Of a stretch of DNA of 64,000 bases, positions 24,456 to 34,660 are shown one piece after another (position 1 is the stretch's first letter; every line of letters begins with the position of its first letter). The stretch is from Sympetrum striolatum (taxonomy: Eukaryota; Arthropoda; Insecta; Odonata; Libellulidae): the NCBI GenBank assembly GCA_947579665.1, contig CANPUZ010000035.1, forward strand, positions 372,001-436,000, read 5' to 3'. The translations under genes were made by a program, and so were the position numbers. The notes beneath the pieces were generated by a model. That model was not told the DNA's origin, ran no database searches, and saw only the letters and a program-made list of their open reading frames with translations.

Positions 24456-24842
24456 AATAGGCGTGCTTTATATTATTCGTAAGGGTGGTCCCAATTTATT
24501 CGACTTATATTTATTCTATTATTTTTGGGTAATTTTGACTCACTTCAAAAACATCAACGACGGAGCATTTACTTAGGCTAGAATTCGAATACCATTTCTG
24601 CACCACATTTGAATTAGGACTTAATAACTTGGGAGTAAACAGTCTTCATAATTTTCATTTACCTTCATCTTCCAAACAAAATCATTAAATATTCTCCATT
24701 CTCTTCCTTTCAAAGCTGCCCTGTCTGCAATTACCTATCTATTTTCCCAAATTTAGCGAAAGGCACTTGACTCAAGGATGAGCGGGCTAAAATATTTTCC
24801 CTACCTAAGCTCGCGTGTTTTAATTGCGAAGTGGAAATGGAT

Positions 24843-24847
24843 CGCCG
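24843..24847. repeat. Transib target-site duplication, left copy (CGCCG)
   Basis: CGCCG at 24843-24847 and again at 28508-28512. The uninterrupted copy of the block (around 55960) has a single CGCCG. A 5-bp CG-rich duplication is characteristic of Transib elements. Confidence 0.88.
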
Positions 24848-25430
24848 CACAGTGGGCTAGAATCGAAAAAAGCTGGCCAAAAATACGAAAGTGGTTTTTT
24901 TGAGTGCGGGCTTTGAAACTTCGCATAGTCATTCTTGAATAAATTTTGCATATAACTGCGAAATAATTTCTCTTGATTCCCACGCGTTACAATTCTAAAG
25001 GGGGTCAAAGTTGACCAAATTTTGCGAAAAACGTCGGTCTTCGATTTTTCGAGAAATTCTTCAGCTTCAAAACAATGCTGAATCCATTTAAAGTAAGTTA
25101 TTGGATAAAAAACAACGCCACGTTATAAACCTGTACTTTATCTTTCACAACCTATAATTTAATGATTGCAAATGAATAATTGCATATTTTATGCAACAAA
25201 ATGGCGGACTCTCGTTTTAGAGAAACTTTTTACCTAAATCGAGAAAAATAGTTGAGACGGACTCTGAGGGACATAAAGATATTTATACCACGTTATTTTT
25301 TGAAGCTTTCTGAAGAGGAATCTGAAATAAAACCTTGCAACAATTTGCTCCCCCGATAATAATAACGAATTTTCGACAACACTGCATGGGCAAATCCGGG
25401 CGGCGGCCAATGGCCCTCCGGGAAGATCTC
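24848..25430 (+). repeat. Transib left inverted repeat (~583 bp)
   Basis: Pairs with 27925-28507 up to the shared 'ggccctcc.ggaaga' block. It begins with the heptamer CACAGTG. Confidence 0.88.
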
Positions 25431-25724
25431 GGTTTGAGAGGAACTAGGAACGTACCAACGCTTTTTGATGATATGTTTTGATGTTTATAAGCAAAGTTTT
25501 TCCGCTATTAATATTAGAAATGAGAAGTCATAATTTAAAACCCCAGTTTCATTCCGTGTGATCGGTGAAAATGTCCAATTTGGCTGTATTTTAAGACATA
25601 TGTCTATTCCTACGTCTATGACGTCGCATTTTCTTTCATATCGCTATATCGCTAATTTATCATCAAAATCATCCAGTCAAGAATAACTCTAAAGAAATTT
25701 CTAGTTTGCACCTTACCTTCTGCC

Positions 25725-27060
25725 TTATATACAATCCTCGTCTGAGGATTCTGCATCTCCATACGCGATTACCTCTTCTTCATTCAGGATGAGGAGCTGC
25801 TTCACTTCTCTACTTAGAATCCTGGATCTATTTGTTGCCCGAATTGGTGCTGACATAGATATTAGTGGATCAGAAGTAAGAAGCAATCTTCGCACTGAGT
25901 CTTCATTCGTAGCAACTCGGGAGTGTTTCCTTGTAAAACGTTCTCGGAATCTCCTCGTGTTCTTATTTCTTGCTTCTATCGCCTCTTCTGAGAGTTGGCC
26001 CAGTGGTAGAATTGCTTCTTTTGAAATTTTAGCTCCGTGAATCAGCACTTTATGAATTGTTGGTGAAATATAGTACCATGGATACAACTTTACATACATC
26101 TCTGCTGTAGCCCCGCAATAATCGTCAAATGCTCTTTCATTCAGAGTTAATCCGCTTGAAATTGCCTTTAAGATCGTAGCAAATCTTTTTATAAGATCCT
26201 CGTTTATCCCTGAAAAGTAAATGTTTATGTATTCAATATTGAAGCATCATAGCTAAAGTAAGAGTTACTTTGGCTTCCTTTACTGCTTCGTAGCTAGGAT
26301 ACAGCCTATGACCATGACTTTTAGCTGTTTCACGGAGAATTTTATATTGAGTTTTACTCAACTCAGAAGATATAATTAGTGATAATGCTTCTTCTCCTGA
26401 CAGCTGAGATTGCACATGTTCCCTTGTCTTCCACCTAGAAAGAACCCTCTTTGCCCTTGTAGGTGTCGTTGTGGTAATTTCTTTCAGCAACTTCGAAGTA
26501 GCTTCATTTCCTTCATCTCTTAGAGTCATCCTTGCAGCATAAGACAGTTCAGCTGTGGAGAGTGTGGCTCTAATTGTTTCTGTTTTCCTTCGTTTCGATC
26601 TGTCACTTGAAAAATGGAAATCTACTTCCGGCCGTCCTCTTGCGTCTACCAAAATGAATTTAATTTAAGTCCGATTGTTCGTTTCTTATATGTAAATTAT
26701 CAATTTCAAATACTAAATATTTCAAATCACTATTTTATACGTACCTGGGGTCATAGAAGTACTTGGTAAGTTCTGGATAACAATATCAGGAAAATTAATA
26801 TTTACATTGAGCCAACTGGAATTGCGCAGAATAAACCTTTCATTAACACGGAAACTTTGTTTCCATTTTCTTCGATATGCCGGAAAAAAACTATTCTTCA
26901 GATAAACAGTAAGAGCTTCCTGCCCATTTAGGGATCTTTCTAAGTGAAGTTTTCTTGTCAAAAAATCCATTAAATGCTGCTTTTTACTAGAAAATGACTC
27001 ATTCTTTTCCTCCATCATTTTATTATGTAGCGTTAACCGACTAATTCCCAGATTAGTCAT
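25725..27060 (-). pseudogene. Transib transposase relic (N- and C-terminal parts, core deleted)
   Basis: Three minus-strand pieces are visible. Exon 1 (27060-26745) ends CCCCAG|GTACGT. Exon 2 (from 26645, after acceptor TTTTGGTAG) joins in frame to give MTPDARGRPE. It carries the GRP-type nonamer-binding-like start and an SKTQYKILRETAKSHGH block, like the N-terminal core of Transib and RAG1. The last piece (26209-25725) encodes FDDYCGATAEMYVKLYPWYY, VHKVLIHG-like residues and the LPIGQLSEEAxEARNK-type block (here LPLGQLSEEAIEARNK), which holds the third catalytic glutamate. The ~300 residues with both catalytic aspartates are absent between about 26268 and 26210, and the reading phase is broken there. 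It acts on DNA in the nucleus when intact; here it cannot be catalytic. Confidence 0.85.
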
Positions 27061-27924
27061 GTTTTTTTACGGAATTTCAAGCAACGTATAAAGGCGATAA
27101 ACTAGAAACTCAATACAATGTTTCTAATGTCTGAAAATGCAATAGAGATTCCATAACTATATCTATTCTACAGTATGACGTTAAGAAAATAATACAGTAG
27201 ACAGTTTCAAATAACGATGAGAACATTTCACATGCATAGAGAAAATAATTGTTTTTACCAGGATACATTGTATCAAGTAGTTGTATTGTACAGAATTTAC
27301 AAGTAGAAAGAGAAAGTAATGTAACAAAAAAAACTTACCATAAAAATATCCTCCAAAAAGTGTCGACAAGTGAACCAGGAAATGCTGAAGGGAACTACCG
27401 AACTTCTTGAATATACTACTTAAAGAATGCAAGGAGCTACTGAGAGAGCACAAGAGCACAACTTACTTCTTCCACAGGCAAAACCAAACTGTAGTTTTCA
27501 TAGTTTGCGAAAATTTTGAACTAGAAAGCACGAAAATGAAGTTTGAAGGGTAACCGTTAATCCGCAAGAAGCACAGCTGCATGCAATAAAACGAACCGAA
27601 AGTTTAACTCGGGGACACCGCGGCACACGCCCACGTGTGGGCTGGTTTCCAATGGTATTGAGGGTCTGTGAGAAATAGTATAGCTCAAAAACATCAAAGA
27701 CAGCTTTCATAATATTTTACAAAGTGAAAATCAAAAAAATCGTAACTCTATTCTGATACTTGATGAAAGATATACGCTGTTGCTAAATTCACTCTTCCTT
27801 TAAGAATGCTGGTTGAATGTATATTATTTTGCTCATTATTTCTTCGTCTAGAGTTTATAGAAGGTTAATTTCAGCATTCAAAAGTTATCATTGAGAGGCA
27901 TGAAGGTTCGAAGGTCTTCAAACA

Positions 27925-28507
27925 CTTCTCTTCCTGGAGGGCCGTACTCCGCCGCGCGGATTGGCCCATGCAGTGTTGTTGAAAATTCGTTATTATTATT
28001 GGGGTAGCGAATTGTTGCAAGGTTTTATTTCAGATTCCTCTTCAGAAAGCTTCAAAGAATAATGTGGTATAAATATCTTCATGTCCCTCAGAGTCCGTCT
28101 CAACTATTTTCCTCGCTTTAGGTAAAAAGTTTCTCTAAAACGAGAGTCCGCCATTTTGTTGCATAAAATATGCAATTATTCATTTGCAATCATTAAATTA
28201 TAGGTTGTGAAAGATAAAGTACAGGTTTATAACGTGGCGTTGTTTTTTATCCAATAACTTACTTTAAATGGATTCAGCATCGTTTTGAAGTTGAAGAATT
28301 TCTCGAAAAATCGAAGACCGGCATTTTTCGCAAACTTTGGTCAACTTTGACCCCCTTTAGAATTGTAACGCGTGGGAATCAAGAGAAATTATTTCGCAGT
28401 TATATGCAAAATTTATTCAAGAATGACTATGCGAAGTTTCAAAGTCCGCACTCAAAAAAACCACTTTCGTATTTTTGGCCAGCTTTTTTCGATTCTAGCC
28501 CACAGTG
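27925..28507 (-). repeat. Transib right inverted repeat (~583 bp)
   Basis: Complement of the left repeat with scattered mismatches. It ends in 'cccacagtg' followed by the second CGCCG. Confidence 0.88.
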
Positions 28508-29410
28508 CGCCGTAGTGAACAAAGCAACTATCGCTATTACAAGTAAATACATATCGCGTGACGTTTAATCCTTTCGAATCACAAGATTTCAATCATTATT
28601 TGAAGCAATTGAACTAACCCGAAATCGATCGATGCTTGACTTTTCAAATTCATCGATTTCGCGAGGAATTAGAAAATTTCCCAAAGTTTTCTATACATTA
28701 TGCTGATGCATGTGAGCTTTAATGTAACATTTAAGTTCCAATCCAACCCATTCCCCCTAAAATTGTACAATTTAAGGGAATGGGTTGGGTGGAAGAGTAG
28801 ACTTTTAGTCTCAAACTTCCCAAAATAATGACGTTTCGATATTATTATTATTTCTATCATCATTTCAAAGTAAATTTTTATTTACACTCATTAAACTTTA
28901 ATTTTTCCCTGGTAACTTCAACGAGTGCGAGACCTGCTTCGGCAAGCGGTCATAAGAGAGGTTGCCAGATTGAAGGAAAAATAATTCTAATGTCTCCGCC
29001 AAACTGCTGCTGCAAAATAGTAATTACTTGATTAAAATTTCAAGCTCAATATGCTCAGATTACAGCAACTCTTTTATTGACATTTGCTCTCTTTTTTTAG
29101 TAAATTGTAATACAAAAGAGACTTAATACAATTTTCATTACAAACTACTCTAAGATATGGAATTTTATATTTCAGCTTTTAAATAACTCAGAGATGAAAA
29201 AATAAAATTATACTAGCAATAGCAATTGTCTAAATTTTGATAAAGCTGACTTGTACAACTTCACACTTAGCAGGGAATATTGAAAGTAAGTATTTGCAAA
29301 TAATTATTTACATGCAAGTAATTTTGTAAGTATTATAGAGGTAGCAGCTAAACTACTTGATTCATCAGTTATAACAAATGTTACTTAGATTGCCTCAGAT
29401 ATCCAAAGTT

Positions 29411-29665
29411 AATAAAAATAATAATATTTTATTCAGCCAAAGATCCAGTACAGGATATAGGTTTCGTCAGTACAAAGAAAATTAACAGTAGGAGAGGTTA
29501 TCTTCAATACTATAAAATATTCTCTCAATTAAGAAAGACTTAAATTTGCACTTAAAAGTGGTAATTGACATATTATTCTTAAGATAGTCAGGGATTTTAT
29601 TGTACAGTATAAGGCCCATGTGCCTGGGTCCAAGATAGTTAGATCTAACCGCCAGCCAACTGCCA
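29411..29665 (-). pseudogene. LINE C-terminal fragment with 3' tail (copy A)
   Basis: On the minus strand the frame reads GPRHMGLILYNKIPDYLK, continues with a FKSFLIERIFYSIEDNL-type ending, and stops at the TAA at 29484-29482. An AATAAA and an (ATT)n tail follow near 29425. GL..YNKLPD..K endings are typical of jockey/CR1-type LINE proteins. Only the last ~60 codons remain, so it is a 5'-truncated copy. The same fragment is at 56870-57122. Confidence 0.75.
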
Positions 29666-29751
29666 AACCAAAAAGATACAGCTGGAAGTAAATGTAACCA
29701 AACGAGCCCCCTATATTAACCGGAGGAGAAATCTCATGCATCACTTCGCTC

Positions 29752-29796
29752 CTGAAGATGGTTCCGGAGACAGGGACCGAAACGTTGAGAGACGTA
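29752..29796 (+). ncRNA. Hammerhead-ribozyme-like core (copy A)
   Basis: CTGAAGA, then GGTTCC paired with GGGACC across a 7-nt loop, then GAAA. A 4-bp stem (ACGT/ACGT) follows and ends in a GTA cleavage triplet. Penelope-like elements are known to carry hammerhead motifs in their terminal repeats. One unpaired T sits between CTGAAGA and stem II, and stem I is weak, so activity is uncertain. The same motif is at 57211-57255. Confidence 0.4.
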
Positions 29797-29899
29797 GAAG
29801 AAACCACCCGCCTTGTAACCTGAGAGAACTTTATCCGTAATATTCGCCGGGAAAACACCAGATCTTTTCTAGTTAGATCTAGTACGTACAAGACATGGG

Positions 29900-30030
29900 C
29901 GCCGTTATGACTTTTGTCAGCGGCGGCGTAGGAGGAAAATGAAGCCGGCGGCGGCGTAACGGCGTGAACGCTGACTGCTTAATCGTCGGCGGGGGCGCGG
30001 CGTAACCGGCGGCGTGTAAAATTTCGTTCG
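29900..30030. repeat. GC-rich minisatellite-like patch (GGCGGCGTAA-type)
   Basis: Irregular repeats of 'cggcggcgtaa' in otherwise AT-rich DNA, just right of the composite block. Confidence 0.6.
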
Positions 30031-30132
30031 TATACGGCAGAAAAAAAGGCGAATAACTCGAATATCTGAGAGTACATTATTACAATTATATCATACCAAT
30101 AAAGACAATGTAGAGCTATCTTGAATATGCAG

Positions 30133-30972
30133 CACAATGGGCTAGAATCAGGGACGGATCTAGAAAAATATTTAGGGGGGGTCTGATCGAAAAATTTAAA
30201 AATAAAAGATATTTCGGCTTTCACAAAACGTGAAGTTAGAATTGTGTTAGACAAACTCGAATTTTCTTCGCTAGGGATTGCTTATTAAATTGTGTGTTTA
30301 TTTGCGTTATTTGAGTTTCATTTTCGAAAAATAGGCACAAGTGATATTTCGGGCCGGGGGGGGGAGCGGACCCCCAGGACCACCCCCCCTGGATCCGTCC
30401 CTGGTTAGAATCGAAAAAGCCTGGCAAAAAATCTTTTTCTTGAGTGCGGACTTTAGTACCGGCAATTCTCGAATAAATCCTGCCTATTACTACCAAATTA
30501 TTTACGCTGATTTCTACCTATTAAAATTCTAAAGGTGGTCAAAATTGACCAAAATTGACGAATAATGCCAGGTTTAGATTTTTGCAAATATCTTCAGCCT
30601 CAAACCAAACCCAAATGAGCAGAATCATCGGGAAAAATCAATACAGCGTTAAATGATCAACCATTAAGCTTAATTATGATTTTTAAGTGATCACAGTTGA
30701 ATATTTGAACTATTGCATCGCTTCCTTCAGATCTCTGAATTAGCTTCTGTTGGCGAAATACTCACTTCATGCAACATGACTTTTAAGTTATATTTCTTTC
30801 TCTTATCCTCTCTCGGACCCTCCGATTCAAGGAAAACGAGCTCACATAAGACGCTGTCTGGGAATATTATATGCAGAACTTATTGAGGTATGGTAATGCG
30901 AAGTTTCAAAGTTCACACTCAAAAAATATTTCCTTATTCTTGGCCAGCATTTTTCGATTCTAGCTCGCTCTG
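30133..30972. mobile_element. Diverged Transib MITE, ~840 bp including an insertion
   Basis: Left end CACAATGGGCTAGAATC is the canonical Transib terminus and is homologous to the left repeat of the large Transib ('gaatcgaaaaa.gc.tgg', 'ttgagtgcgg', 'aattctaaaggtggtcaaa'). The right end ('tggccagcatttttcgattc') mirrors it but is decayed, and no target duplication is left. No coding sequence is present. Confidence 0.75.
30149..30403. mobile_element. hAT-type MITE nested in the Transib MITE (255 bp)
   Basis: Inverted ends CAGGGACGGATCTAG / GGATCCGTCCCTG. It is flanked by 8-bp repeats gctagaat (30141-30148) and gttagaat (30404-30411), which differ at one base. Eight-bp duplications and CAGGG(G/A)CGGATC ends fit hAT. 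The interior has G-rich and C-rich tracts and no transposase. Confidence 0.85.
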
Positions 30973-31143
30973 CGCTCTAAATAGGTTAATTTGGCAATAC
31001 GTTGCTTTCCTTATTTTCACAAAAGCATGCTTCTTATAATTACACTACATTACTTTAAGAACGTTTAAAGAGGTGTATCACAAATTGGGCACAAATAGCC
31101 GGTAGAATGTCGATCAATGAATGCACTATTGTTGTGAATTAGT

Positions 31144-31155
31144 TTTAACAGCACA
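31144..31155. repeat. SINE target-site duplication, left copy (12 bp)
   Basis: tttaacagcaca, repeated exactly at 31284-31295. Confidence 0.9.
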
Positions 31156-31283
31156 GAAGTATTATTGTTAAAAGTGCTTCGACAGCTTAGGTCATTTCGC
31201 ACATTGGCTCCCACCGGGATTCGAACCCGGGTCCGCTTTCACCAAAGGCAAACGCGCTGTCCACATGACTATCCGGGAGCCTC
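31156..31283 (-). mobile_element. tRNA-derived SINE, 128 bp, copy 2
   Basis: Minus-strand copy of the SINE at 14617-14744, the same length and nearly identical through the tRNA-like head and body. The terminal tail differs (AAT/ACT-type repeats). Exact 12-bp direct repeats flank it. Confidence 0.9.
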
Positions 31284-31406
31284 TTTAACAGCACATTTGC
31301 GCCACATTTTTCAATTATATGGAATCCAGGAATAGACGTTCAATTGAAATTTCCAGAAAATAAAAAATGTATAAATGATGAACGCAAATCAAAACATTTG
31401 TATGAG

Positions 31407-33000
31407 CTATTGTATGGGCAGTAAAAAAGTTTGATTTGTATCTAAGGAGACGCCATTTCACCTTAATCACAGATCATAAACCTTTAATTCATAACTTCAG
31501 TCCTACAGCTTCACTTGCTTCAATTAGCGACAGAAGGCGTCACAGGTGGGCTGAATTTTTGTCTCAATATGATTATCATATCCAGTACCGTAAGACCAAT
31601 AAGAATTGTAATGCTGACTGTTTATCCAGATTACCTGTACCTAGCCAAGTTATAACGCTACCTGATGATGTTTTACAAGTTAATTTTTTATTGCTAGATA
31701 GTGCTCCTATCACAGCTAAAGAAATTGCTAAACAAACTGCATTAGATAAAATATTGTCAATAGTATTAAATTGTGTGAGAAATAACCAATGGCCAGACCA
31801 TGTACCAGAAATCCTCAAAGAGTATGCTAAGCATAAAAATGATTTCTCTATCGATAATAATTGCATTGTATGGGGAGGGAGAGTAGTAATACCAACTTGT
31901 CTGAGATCTCAAATGTTACAAGAAATTCACACTGGTCATTTAGGTATAACAAAAATGAAATCCCTTGCCAGAAGTTTCATATGGTGGCCTGGACTAAATA
32001 AGGAAATAGAGAAAATTACTAATGAATGTAGTGGATGTTCTAGCATAGCCAGATCACCGGCAAAACTCCTTACCATCCATGGGAATGGCCAAGAGATCCA
32101 TGGGAGAGGATCCATATTGATTTTGCTGAATTCTATAAAACAATGTATTTGATTGTAGTAGATGCCTACAGTAAGTGGCCTGAAGTCGTTAAGATGGCAT
32201 CAACAACCACCACTGCATTAGTGGATGCCCTCATACCAATATTTGCTAGATTTGGTCTACCTAGAGTCATTGTGTCAGATAATGGACCTCAACTTGTGAG
32301 CCAAGACTTTGAATCTTTTTGTACCAAAAATGGGATTCAACATAAAACTACTGCGTCATACCATCCTAATTCAAATGGCCAAGCTGAAAAAGATGTTCAT
32401 AGTTTTAAGCATGCTCTAAAAGCTAGTCGCTTTGATGATACTTCTAGCGTAGATAAACTTCATACGTGGCTGTTAGCTTATCGTACTACAGATCACGCCA
32501 CCACAGGACAGAGTCCATCCATGCTAATGTTAAGACGAAATGTAAGAACCCGACTGAGTCTCGTAAAATCTTTTGTAAGTCAACCTAGGATTAAACATGA
32601 GTTAATCCCTGATAAGACACGTTCTTTTGAAGTAGGGCAGAATGTCAGATTAAGACATGGCAATAATTCTGATACATGGGACACCGGAGTCGTGCTAAGT
32701 AAGGAAGGAAATGTCATGTATGTGGTGAAAGACTCCAGTGGAACTGTTTGTAGGAAACATGTTGACCAGTTATTGTCCTCCAGTTCTCAAAGTGTCAGAA
32801 GTCAATCTGAATTTAATTTTGATGTAGACTTTGGATCTGACAAGGATGAACCTACAGAGACTGAAAATCAGCAGAACCCTGATGTACATGTTGAACCCGT
32901 CCAAAGAGACATGCCAAATCCAGTTAATGTGACCCCAGACGCTCCAGTCTTGCGTCCTAGTACCCGGGCTCGGAAAAAGCCTGAAAGACTAGATTTGTAA
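31407..33000 (+). pseudogene. pol: Ty3/gypsy pol, right part: RNase H and integrase
   Basis: RNase H residues (AIVWAVKKFDLYLRRRHFTL, then ITDHKPL) open the segment. The integrase follows with an HHCC zinc finger (HTGHLGI...CSGCS, about 31930-32045). A frameshift lies near 32075, after which the frame continues through DPWERIHIDFA, the first catalytic aspartate. The second is in VSDNGPQL and the glutamate in NGQAEKDV, matching a D,D(35)E core. A C-terminal chromatin/DNA-binding-like segment ends at the TAA at 33000. It would integrate element DNA in the nucleus. The frameshift and the loss of RT between 24456 and 31407 make it inactive. Confidence 0.88.
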
Positions 33001-33026
33001 GTTAGTTTGTAGTTTTCATTAGCTTA

Positions 33027-33037
33027 GAAGGGGGAAT
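33027..33037 (+). other. Polypurine tract of the gypsy element
   Basis: 'agaagggggaa' directly precedes the TG that starts the 3' LTR, the usual plus-strand priming site. Confidence 0.65.
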
Positions 33038-33277
33038 TGTTGTATCCTTAGTTCCTTTATTTTATATGCGGCCTATGTTAACCCTTATGTTGGCAATGAT
33101 TATTTTGTTTGTGTTGGTACTACTGCCAGTATAGCATTTAGTTCTCTTGTTCTTATTATTTATCTTTTGTCTTGTATGTACCTGCATGTGTTCAGCATGT
33201 GAATAAAGAACAACAAGTATAGAGGAAACATGTGTATTAATTATCCTCTGATAATTCGTGAAGACCGAGACATAACA
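33038..33277 (+). repeat. Gypsy 3' LTR (about 240 bp)
   Basis: Starts TGTTGTATCC after a polypurine tract and ends ACATAACA, with an AATAAA poly(A) signal at 33202-33207. No matching 5' LTR is seen in the window, so the boundaries rest on the TG...CA rule and the polypurine tract alone. Confidence 0.6.
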
Positions 33278-34499
33278 AGTCAAATTCTAGGATTTTTTGC
33301 ATAAAACTATAAATATGCATCAATAATTGATATTTAATACTAAGAATAGTATTTAACAATCAAAAGGGGGACAATCTTTATGAATGGCAATGTTTTATAT
33401 GATCAATTCTAATTAACTAAAAAATCAATTAAAATATGAAGTATTTCACAAATTCTGGCAATAATTATCCCCATTCAATTGAAAACCAGTTTAATTAATT
33501 CATTTGATCAATTTGATAAATATAAACAATTGGGCCAACAAGCGAGAAACTTATCTACTTTGTTTAGTAAAATAGTTAGCAAAGTGTTCCACCACAATGT
33601 ATATCAAGTGAGACAATTTCATTAATAACGTAAGTCTTATTAGGAGGGCTATAAACGCAATTATTCTAGAAAGAATAGTTTTAAAAGAGTGAGCATAGAG
33701 CTTTTAAATAAGAATCTGCCATCATACTAATCAGTAATTTGAAAAAGAGATTTTTAGCTCTGAATCCACGCAATCAAAATAAAGTTATGCCTCTTATCTT
33801 TGGTGATGTCAACAAAGTAAGAAATTATTGAAATCTAACCAAAAATTAAAATATCTATGACAGACAGAACTTTTCCCTACTCTCTTCATTACCTCAGGGC
33901 ATTGTTTTCATCAGAATTGTTTCAGCAGTTTAAAATTTGTCACTTTGCTATAAGACAGTTCTTTTGCTTCAAGTATTAGACATGATGTTTAGTTCTGAAG
34001 ATTTTTCAACATGTGTACCTCTTTTAATTAATGTGTATTGAAAGTTAAAACTAATCTTGTACTTTTAATTTCTAAAATTGATCCTAAGGGTCTGTAGAAA
34101 TGTCCAAGGTATTGAAAACAATCCAAATAATCACATTCTCTATTTTCTACCTAACAAGAATGCAGTGAATCAATGTTTTTCACACAATCTTTCAAAAGCA
34201 TCATTCAGAGGTGAAAGCAATATGATAATTTTAAGTTTTAAACTGCTTCTGTAAACTTTAAAGGTTGATATATAGTTGTAGTAATTAATAATTTAATCTA
34301 TAATTAAGATAATGAAAGGAAAACTATACAAAATATCCAAAAGGGAAAACATTTCTGATATCATAGATTAACTTCCATTAAAGAAAGGAATGATTATGTA
34401 AACTAAAATGCTATTTGAGGAGTTCACCATAGAGTAAAATCTCATTCTTTGTATCTAAAGAGAAAATCCATATTTTTTGCTTAAAGTTCTTAATATACA
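33278..34499. other. AT-rich DNA; weak similarity to 39600-39880
   Basis: No gene recognised. Around 33790-33870 it resembles 39760-39850 ('caacaaagt' then 'aaattattgaaatcta' in both), which suggests an old direct repeat flanking the 34.5-39.3 kb element. Confidence 0.35.
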
Positions 34500-34660
34500 T
34501 CGCCCAGACAACACCGGATATCCTACGGATATCTGTTTCATGTCTGCCATATCCTATCCTGGTCCGCTGGAATTCAGGATATCCGCCGGATCTCCCACGG
34601 ATATCCAATGCCAAATGAACCCAAAAACTTCCGAATGGGTTGTCAATAGGATATTCGGTC
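34500..34660 (+). repeat. GATATCC motif array, left end
   Basis: Repeated GGATATCC, GGATATCT, CATATCC and related motifs in about 130 bp. Such subterminal motif arrays commonly bind a transposase. Confidence 0.6.

Larger units (their letters stand above)
24848..28507. mobile_element. Transib-type DNA transposon, 3660 bp, internally deleted
   Basis: Starts CACAGTGGGCTAGAATCG and ends with the near-complement ('cgattctagcccacagtg', one mismatch within the heptamer). Inverted repeats of about 580 bp (24848-25430 and 27925-28507) enclose a minus-strand transposase relic. The target duplication is 5 bp, CGCCG. Transib elements typically start CACWATGG and duplicate 5 bp of CGNCG type; their transposase is the accepted relative of the RAG1 core. 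The very long inverted repeats and the missing catalytic centre mark a non-autonomous derivative. The empty site in copy B of the host block (near 55962) confirms the exact ends. Confidence 0.92.
24456..29895. repeat. Composite repeat block, copy A (interrupted by Transib)
   Basis: 24456-24847 plus 28508-29895 match 55574-57345 almost base for base. In copy A the match is split by the 3660-bp Transib insertion. The left edge reads 'acgaataggcgtgctttata' in both copies and the right edge '..ctagtacgtacaa' in both. Sequences outside the edges differ. No terminal inverted repeats are seen, so this may be a segmental duplication or an unrecognised mobile unit. Inside are a LINE C-terminus (minus) and a hammerhead-like motif (plus). 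Confidence 0.85.

Noticed and set aside
25789..26040. Plus-strand open frame of 83 codons in the Transib
   Set aside because: It is the shadow of the minus-strand transposase C-terminus.
29529..29891. Minus-strand open frame of 120 codons (and its twin at 56988-57413)
   Set aside because: It runs out of frame over the LINE C-terminus and across the hammerhead-like motif, with no recognisable domain; the LINE reading is in another frame.
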